Shown here: positions 57,801-64,000 of the stretch, piece after piece | Layout: every line of letters begins with the position of its first letter | How positions within the stretch are numbered: the first letter of the stretch is position 1 | NCBI RefSeq assembly: GCF_963662255.1 | Contig: NC_085080.1 | Location: 999,503 to 1,063,502, forward strand | Length of the DNA: 64,000 bases | Reading direction: 5' to 3' | From: Cinclus cinclus | Lineage: Eukaryota > Chordata > Aves > Passeriformes > Cinclidae | Made by a program: the position numbers and the translations under genes | Notes under the pieces: model-generated | What the model saw: the letters and a program-made list of their open reading frames with translations, nothing else | What the model was told of the DNA's origin: nothing | The model's database searches: none

Positions 57801-60800
57801 TCCCAGTTCCCTTCCATCCCATTCCCAGCCCTCCCAACCCATCCCAGTCCCTCTCCCAGTGCTCCCAGTACCTCCAGTCTCTGGTTGAACTGGGCCTTCA
57901 GCTCGAAGTAGGGCCGGCTCCCAGTGCTCCCAGTTCCCTTCCATCCCATTCCCAGCCCTCCCAACCCATCCCAGTCCCTCTCCCAGTGCTCCCAGTACCT
58001 CCAGTCTCTGGTTGAACTGGGCCTTCAGCTCAAAGTAGGGCCGGCTCCCAGTGCTCCCAGTTCCCTTCCATCCCATTCCCAGTGCTCCCAGTTCCCTTCA
58101 ATCCCATCCCCAGTGCTCCCAGTTCCCTTCCATCCCATTCCCAGTGCTCCCAGTTCCCTTCCATCCCATTCCCAGCCCTCCCAACCCATCCCAGTCCCTC
58201 TCCCAGTGCTCCCAGTACCTCCAGTCTCTGGTTGAACTGGGCCTTCAGCTCGAAGTAGGGCCGGCTGCGGGCGATGTCGCGCCTCAGGGATTTCTGCAGC
58301 CTCTGCACCTCGGCCTCGGCCTCCTGGCACAGCCTCGTCACCCTCTGGTGCTCCCGCTCGCTCCAGAGCCTCTCCTGCTCCGCCTCGTTCACCTGCCGCG
58401 CCCAAAATTCCCAAAAGAGTTGGAAAATCGGGAAGGATCCCTAAAAACACCCGGCGAAAATCGGCCGAGAAACGGGTGGGAAATGGGGTTTTTTACCGAA
58501 AAACGGAGGGGTTTTTTTTTTTCTTCTTTTTTTTTTTTTTTTTCCCTCCCCATTCTTTTCTCGATCCCACATCCCCAAATTTTCAAATTTGAAATGTTGG
58601 CAGATTCATGACATTCCCAGAATTCCCAAAATTCCCAGAATTCCCGTCCTTCCTGGTGGCGTGCCTGAGTGTCTCCTGCCAGGTGGGATCCAGGAGGTTT
58701 ATCCCATCCCCAATCCCATTCCCACCACTCCCACCATTCCCAAATCCCAGAATCCCCAAAATCCCAAATCCCCCAAATCCAAGATCCCCAAATCCCAGAT
58801 TCCCAGAATTCCAGGATTGATTCCTGCCCTTCCTGGTGCCGTGGTTCAGCATCTCCTGCCAGGTTGGCTCCAGTTGGTTTCTCCCAAATCCCAACATTCC
58901 CAAACCTTCTCCAACCATCCCAAAAACCCCGTTCCCACCGCTCCAAAAATTCCGAAAAAAATTCCCAAAAAATCCCCAGAATTCCCGGAACTCCCGACCT
59001 TCCTGGTGGCGTGGTTGAGCATCTCCTGCCAGGTGGGATCCAGGCGGTTTTTCCCGGTTCCCATTCCCTGCTCCGCCACGAACACCATCTCCAGCATTCC
59101 CAAATCCCAAAACCCCAGAATCCCCAAAATCCCAAATCCAAGTTTCCTGAACTCTTCAACCCCCAAATTCTTTAAATCTCAGAATTCCCAGAATTCCAGG
59201 ATTGATTCCTGACCTTCCTCCACACCACTTCCTGGTGCCGTGGTTCAGCATCTCCTGCCAGCCAGGTGGCTCCTCCCAAATCCCAACGTTCCCAACCATT
59301 CTCCAACCATTCCCAACATCCCAGAATCCCCAGAATTCCCAGATTTAACTCCCAGAATCCCCAAATTTAATTCCCAGAATTCCTGACTTCCCTGGTGCCG
59401 TGGTTCAGCATCTCCTGCCACGTCGGCTCCAGGCGATTTCCTCCCATTTCCAACCACCCCAAAAACCCCATTCCCACCGCTCCAAAAATTCCCAAAAAAA
59501 TTCCGGGAATTCCCGACCTTCCTGGTGGCGTGGTTGAGCATCTCCTGCCAGGTGGGATCCAGGCGGTTTTTCCCGGTTCCCATTCCCTGCTCCGCCACGA
59601 ACACCATCTCCCGCGCCGCGTTGTGCATCCCCACCGCCCGCTCGTAGCGCAGCGCCGCCCGCTGCGTCTCCTGCTGGGCCTGCGGGGGGGAGATGGGAAT
59701 TCTGGGAATTCCGGGGGTTCCGGGGATTCTGGGGGTTCTGGGGGTTCTGGGGATTCTGGGGGTTCCGGGGATTCCGGGGGTTCTGGGGGTTCTGGGAATT
59801 CCGGGGGTTCCGGGGGTTCTGTGGATTCTGGGGGTTCTGGGGGTTCTGGGAATTCCGGGGGTTCTGGGGGTTCTGTGGATTCTGGGGGTTCTGTGGATTC
59901 TGGGGGTTCCGTGGATTCTGGGGGTTCCGGGGATTCTGGGGGTTCTGGGGGTTCCGGGGGTTCTGGGAATTCCGGGGATTCCAGGGGTTCCGGGGGTTCT
60001 GTGGATTCTGGGGGTTCTGGGAATTCCGGGGATTCCAGGGGTTCCGGGGGTTCCGGGGATTCCAGGGGATCCGGGGGTTCTGTGGATTCTGGGGGTTCTG
60101 GGGATTCTGGGGGTTCTGGGGGTTCCGGGGATTCTGGGAATTCCGGGGATCCGGGGGTTCCGTGGATTCCGGGAGCTCCGGGGATTCCGGGGATCCGGGG
60201 GTTCCGTGGATTCTGGGGGTTCTGGGGATTCCAGGGGTTCTGGGGGTTTTGGGGGTTCCGGGGATTCCGGGGGTTCTGGGAATTCCGGGGGTTCTGGGGA
60301 TTCTGGGAATTCCGGGGGTTCCGGGGGTTCTGTGGATTCTGGGGGTTCTGGGAATTCTGGGGGTTCCAGGGATTCTGAGGATTCTGGGGATTTTGGGGAT
60401 TCTGGGAATTCTGGAGTTTCTGAGGATTCTGGGGATTTTAGGAACTCTGGGGGTTCTGGGGATTCTGGGGATTTTGGGAATTCTGGGGATTCTGAGGATT
60501 CTGGGGATTTTGGGAATTCTGGGGATTCTGAGGATTCTGGGGGTTCTGGCGGTTCTGGGGATTCTGGGAGTTCTGGGGGTTCCAGGGATTCTGGGAATTC
60601 TGAGGATTCTGGGGGATTTTAGGAATTCTGGGGTTTTTGGGGATTCTGGGATTTCTGAGGATTCTGGGGATTTTGGGAATTCTGAGGATTCTGGGAATTC
60701 TGGGGATTCTGGGAATTCTGGGGGTTCCAGGGATTCTGCGGGTTCTGGGGATTCTGGGAATTTTGGGAATTCTGGGGATTCTGGGGATTTTGGAATTCTG

Positions 60801-62862
60801 GGGATTTTGGGGATTCTGGGGATTTTGGGAATTCTGGGGGTTCCAGGGATTCTGGGGATTCTGGGGATTTTGGGAATTCTGGGGGTTCCAGGGATTCTGG
60901 GGATTCTGGAAGTTTGGGGGATTCTGGGAATTCTAAGGATTCTGGGGATTCTGGAGAGGGAAGGATTTGGTGGGATTTGATCCGTGGGGTGGGGATTTGG
61001 GATGTGTGGGATGGGATTGGAGAAGTGGGAGAGGGTTTGGGATGGGATTGGGATGGAATTAAGATTTGGGATGGGTTGGAAAAGATTTGGCATTGGAAAA
61101 GATTTGGAATTGAGATGGGAAAAGATTTGGGATGGGATTGGAGAAGATCACGGAGGATTGGGATTTTTTCCCCCGTTTTTTTCAGGATTTTTTTCCCGTT
61201 TTTCCCATTTTTTTCCCCGGGTTTTCCCCCAAAACCCCATGACCTCCTTGGCTCTCCTCCTGGCCTCGTAGTGGATGTGATTTGGGATGGGAATTCCCAT
61301 TCTTCCTACGATTTGGGATGGGAATTCCCATTTTTCCTGTGGTTTTTCAGGATTATATTTTTGTTTTTTCCCCCGTTTTTTCCCCGTTTTCCCCGGGTTT
61401 TCCCCCAAAATCCCATCACCTCCTTGGCTCTCCTCCTGGCCTCGTAGTAGGGCCGGGCTCTGTCGATGCAATTCCCGAGCTGGGATCCCTGGGAATTCAA
61501 TTTCCGGGCGGAATCCGAGAGGATGCGGCGATAGCGGGAACGGGCGGCCTGGGAGGGAAAACCAGTTTGGGACTGGTTTGGACTGGGAACCACTTTGAGC
61601 CTGGTTTGGAACTGGTTTGGAACTGGCTTGGGACTGGGAACCAGTTTGGGACTGGTTTGGACTGGTTTGAGACTAGGAACCAGTTTGGGATTGGGAACCA
61701 GTTTGGGACTGGTTTGGACTGGGAACCACTTTGAGCCTGGTTTGGAACTGGTTTGGAACTGGCTTGGGACTGGGAACCAGTTTGGGACTGGTTTGGACTG
61801 GGAACCACTTTGAGCCTCGTTTGGAACTGGTTTGGAACTGGCTTGGGACTGGGAACCAGTTTGGGACTGGTTTGGAACCGGTTTGAGACTGGGAACCAGT
61901 CCATTCCAGTTCATCCCAGTTCCCTCCCAGTCCACTCCCAGCTTATCCCAGTCCATCCCAGTTTATCCCAGTTCCCTCCCAGTCCATTCCCAGCTTATCC
62001 CAGTCCATCCCAATTTATCCCAGTTCCCTCCCAGTCCATTCCCAGCTTATCCCAGTCCATCCCAATTTATCCCAGTTCCCTCCCAGTCCCTCCCACTCCA
62101 CTCCATCCTTTTCCAGTCCCTCCCACTCTATCCCAGTCCCTCCCAGTTCATTCCCAGTCTGTCTCAGTTCCTTCCCAGTCCCTCCCAGTCCATTCCCAGT
62201 CCCTCCCAGTTCATCCCAGTTGCTCACATCCAGCTCCAGCTCCCCCCGGTTGATTTCAGCGTTGGCCTCGTTCAGGTGCTCGAGCTCCTCCTGAAACCCA
62301 AAAATTTGGGATAAAAACCCCAAAAATCCGGGAAAGGACACCCCAAAAAGTCCCAAAATTCAGGGCATAACAAAATTTCTGGGATTTTCCCTCAAAATTC
62401 TCCCCAAAATTCCCAAATTTTGGCCCAAATCTCCCCCCAAATCCCAAAATTTCTGGGATTCCCCCAAAATACCAAAATTTGGACCCCAACTCCCCCCAAA
62501 ACCCCAAGATTTTTGGGATTCACCCCAAAATTTCCTCAAATCCTAAAATTCCGACCACAAGACTCCAAATTTCTGGAATTTCTCCCAAAAACCAATTTTC
62601 TGGAATTTTCCCTCCAAAAAAACCAAAATTTCCAACCAAAAAAGCCCCCCCAAAAATCCCCAATTTTCTGGGATTTTCCCCCAAAACCCAAAACTTCAAG
62701 CCCCAACCCCCCCAAAATTTTGGGATTTTTTTCTTCAAATTCCCCAAATTTTGGGATTTCTCCCCAAATTCCCACCTGGATCCGGGGGTCCAGCTCTTCC
62801 TCCTCCTCCTCCTCGTCCTCCTCGTCCTTCGGGGGATTCCCGGGATTTTCCGAATCCCCCAT
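54885..62862 (-). CDS. SH3BP5L: SH3BP5L, SH3-binding protein 5-like (RAB11 GEF family)
   Basis: SH3BP5-family proteins are cytosolic coiled-coil exchange factors for RAB11. Six coding exons, all in phase 0: 62862-62776, 62290-62228, 61548-61420, 59679-59518, 58392-58219, 55628-54885; total 452 aa (human 393). The acidic start runs into LDPRIQEELEHLNEANAEIN, then RRILSDSARKLNSQGSQLG, ARPYYEARRRAKEAQQET, HNAAREMVFVAEQG, NRLDPTWQEMLNHATRK, EREHQRVTRLCQEAEAEVQ, SRPYFELKAQFNQRLEEHK, RYSVALRNLEQISEEIHARR. These build the long helical coiled coil (about 25-235). The C-terminal half contains a bird-specific run of about 20 (E/K)ISGIPG units, then TIASDLQKFDSVEHLSG and the terminal HHRSVSL shared with human SH3BP5L. 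The SVSL ending favours SH3BP5L over SH3BP5. The introns hold multiple copies of exon ends. Confidence 0.95.
55100..55440 (-). repeat. In-frame GGAATTCC(N)7 repeat in the SH3BP5L last exon
   Basis: About 20 units of 15-18 bp around GGAATTCCG/GGAATTCCA, translated as (E/K)ISGIPG and IPEEISGIPG. Same GGAATTCC words occur in neighbouring introns. Confidence 0.88.
56215..58260. repeat. Higher-order repeat carrying ten extra copies of a SH3BP5L exon end
   Basis: A core of 127 bp contains GTACCTCCAGTCTCTGGTTG and the exon codons SRPYFELKAQFNQRLE (minus strand) with donor GTACTGG. Anchors lie at 56401, 56590, 56748, 56906, 57064, 57254, 57474, 57663, 57883, 58010 and the genuine exon 58230. Spacings of 127, 158, 189/190 and 220 equal 127 plus 0-3 copies of the 31-bp subunit CCCAGTGCTCCCAGTTCCC plus TTCCATCCCATT. 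Confidence 0.97.
58645..59450 (-). repeat. Five partial copies of SH3BP5L exon 59518-59679
   Basis: Anchors (CCTGGTG) at 58652, 58832, 59002, 59231 and 59391 repeat the end of the genuine exon (59521). The copy at 59002 is longest (about 95 bp, minus-strand VFVAEQGMGTGKNRLDPTWQ and following to NHATRK). The others keep LDPTWQEMLNHGT- or similar, with substitutions, and their donors have decayed (AAGG then GAATT or TCGGG). Confidence 0.93.
59692..60960. repeat. GGGGATTCTGGGGGTTCCGG 9-bp array
   Basis: About 140 nonamer units GGGGATTCT, GGGGGTTCC, GGGAATTCC between SH3BP5L exons 59518-59679 and 61420-61548. Gly/Ser/Asp frames on the plus strand are artefacts. Confidence 0.95.
61243..61272 (-). 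pseudogene. Copy of the 3' end of SH3BP5L exon 61420-61548
   Basis: Minus strand YEARRRAKE plus a GTCATGG donor-like sequence, 176 bp from the true exon end. The flanking GAATTCCCATT/TCCCCGGGTTTTCCCCCAAAA is duplicated with it. Confidence 0.88.
61560..62225. repeat. TTTGGGACTGGTTTGGACTGG and CCCAGTTCCCTCCCAGTCCA repeats
   Basis: 61560-61900 holds GGTTTGGAACTGG units with a direct repeat of about 95-105 bp (61574, 61712, 61794). 61900-62220 holds ten-bp CCCAGTTCCC/CCCAGTCCAT units. Both lie in one SH3BP5L intron. Confidence 0.9.
62300..62775. other. SH3BP5L intron, C/A-rich words
   Basis: CCCCAAAATTTCTGGGATTTT and CCCAAAATTCC words. No gene is seen. Confidence 0.7.
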
Positions 62863-63770
62863 TTTGGGATCCCCCAAAATTCCAGGGGTCCATCCAAGGG
62901 GGGGGTGTGGGGGGAGGGGCCTCAGTTCATTTTTGGGGGAATTTTTCAGGAATTTTGGGAATTTTTGGATGGGTGGAGGGGGCTGGGAAAGGAAAAAAAA
63001 AAAATTTTTTTTTTTGGGGGGGGGGGGGGGTTTGAACAAAATTTGGGTTTTTAAAGAGAATTTTGGGTCACCAAAAAAGGGAAAATGTTCCAGAATTCCC
63101 AGAAAAACCCAGAAAATTTTAGGGGAATTTGAACAAAGAGGACACAATTCCGTAGAATTCCCCAAAATTCCTGAAAACTCTCCCCAAATTCCACTGAAAT
63201 TCCTGAAAATCCCCCAAATTGATGAAATCTAACTTAAATTCACTCAAATTCCCAAAAGTTCCACCTGAAGATCGCAAAAATCTCTAAAATTCCCAAAAAT
63301 AATCCCCAAATTTCCCAAATATTCCCAAAATTTTCCCCACATCCCCTAAGTGACCCCAAAATCGCCTGAAATTCCTCCAAAATTCCCACCAATTTCCCGC
63401 AAAAAATTCTTATTTTCCCCCAAAAAATTCCCGAATTTCCCCCAAATCTCCTCAAATCCCCTCAAGCACCCCCAAAATCAACCCAGACCCCCAAAATCCC
63501 CCCCAATAACCCCAAAATCCCACAAAAATCCCACAGAATTCCCAGAAAAATAAAAAAAAATCCCACAAAAATCCCTCAATTTCCCCCCATATCTCCCTCA
63601 GACCCCCCCAAATCCCCCTCAGACCCCCCCCAAAAACCCTCCCACGACCACGACCCCAAAAATCCCTCCAGCCTCCCTTCTCCCGACCCCCCAAAATTCA
63701 GAAATTTTCCTCAAAATTCCCAAATTTCCCCCAAATTCCCGCCCCCTCCCCCCCCCGGGCCTGTGTTTAC
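62863..63770. other. SH3BP5L 5' untranslated exon part and first intron
   Basis: A pyrimidine-rich acceptor (TTTCCTTTCCCAG) on the minus strand at about 62980 would start the exon that carries the ATG at 62862. The remainder to 63770 is C/A-rich CCCCCAAAATTCC sequence with no gene. Confidence 0.55.
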
Positions 63771-63925
63771 CCCCCGCTCCGCCACCGCTGAGGGGCCGCT
63801 CCCCACCGGAAGCGGAAGTCCGCCTCAGTTGCATCCTGCCGTACAACATGGCGGCGCCCCGTTTTCGTTTTAAACCCCGCGTTTCCGTCGTTCTCCCGGT
63901 TCCCCGCGGGCTTGATTCCGTGGGG
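63771..63925 (-). promoter_or_regulatory. SH3BP5L CpG promoter and first exon
   Basis: On the minus strand GCCGCCATGTTGTACGGCAG leads through a GC-rich segment to a GTAAAC donor at 63770. Two ETS cores (CTTCCGC, CTTCCGG) and a plus-strand YY1-type ACATGGCGGC lie at 63797-63855. The ATG at 63849 opens 26 codons that end in another phase, so the exon is probably untranslated or an upstream frame. Confidence 0.5.
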
Positions 63926-64000
63926 AGTGATGAATCGTGACACCGAATCTGCCGTGCCTAGTTTTGGCTGCGATTCGCCTTATAATTTGTTTCAAAATAG

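Noticed and set aside
63771..63849. ATG at 63849 as the SH3BP5L start codon
   Set aside because: Its 26 codons exit in phase 1, whereas the exon with the conserved LDPRIQ end has its own ATG at 62862 and no phase-1 entry that stays open. Kept as 5' UTR or upstream frame.

Overview
The window looks like a GC-rich, repeat-saturated microchromosome segment from a bird. That inference rests on very compact vertebrate genes with GT-AG introns, short introns filled with G-rich or C-rich minisatellites, homopolymer-rich spacers, and genes that in human lie in the MHC region of 6p21.3. No prokaryotic or viral gene was recognised. Two assembly gaps are present (1-62 and 46516-46715). All gene names come from my recognition of conserved protein stretches, not from a database search.

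Layout, left to right. (1) EHMT2 (G9a histone H3K9 methyltransferase), minus strand, 5' half only: ten exons from 9560 down to 1366, with the ankyrin and SET exons beyond the left edge. (2) ZBTB12, minus strand, coding 11484-12677, directly upstream of EHMT2, the same head-to-tail pair as in human MHC class III. (3) A possible small proline-rich gene, minus strand, coding 15285-15503. (4) A corneodesmosin-like gene (CDSN), minus strand, 16910-20360, encoding a long Gly-Ser-Tyr repeat protein. (5) PPP1R18 (phostensin), plus strand, coding 23762-27251, divergent from CDSN. (6) DDR1 (collagen receptor tyrosine kinase), minus strand, 17 coding exons between 43028 and 29544, complete with every splice phase closing (904 aa). 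(7) A KRAB-like C2H2 zinc-finger gene, plus strand, 45868-51001, 775 aa. (8) SH3BP5L (RAB11 exchange-factor family), minus strand, six coding exons 62862-54885, 452 aa, converging on the zinc-finger gene.

EHMT2, ZBTB12, CDSN, PPP1R18 and DDR1 are spread over more than 1 Mb of the human MHC but occupy about 43 kb here. Two products are chromatin or transcription regulators (EHMT2, ZBTB12), one is a third DNA-binding candidate (the ZNF), and three act in adhesion, cytoskeleton and trafficking (DDR1, PPP1R18, SH3BP5L). CDSN is an epidermal adhesion protein. I see no evidence that the genes form one pathway; the block looks like conserved synteny.

The most striking feature is the repeat biology. 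Nearly every intron carries its own minisatellite. In EHMT2, DDR1 and SH3BP5L the edges of real exons, including their splice sites, have been copied into these tandem arrays. The clearest case is ten extra copies of a SH3BP5L exon end spaced at 127 + k x 31 bp. Other candidates are an array of about 14 RFX X-box-like palindromes in the PPP1R18 3' region, a tandem triplet of ZNF143-type sites in the ZBTB12 promoter, and Grainyhead-type site clusters in DDR1 and CDSN introns.
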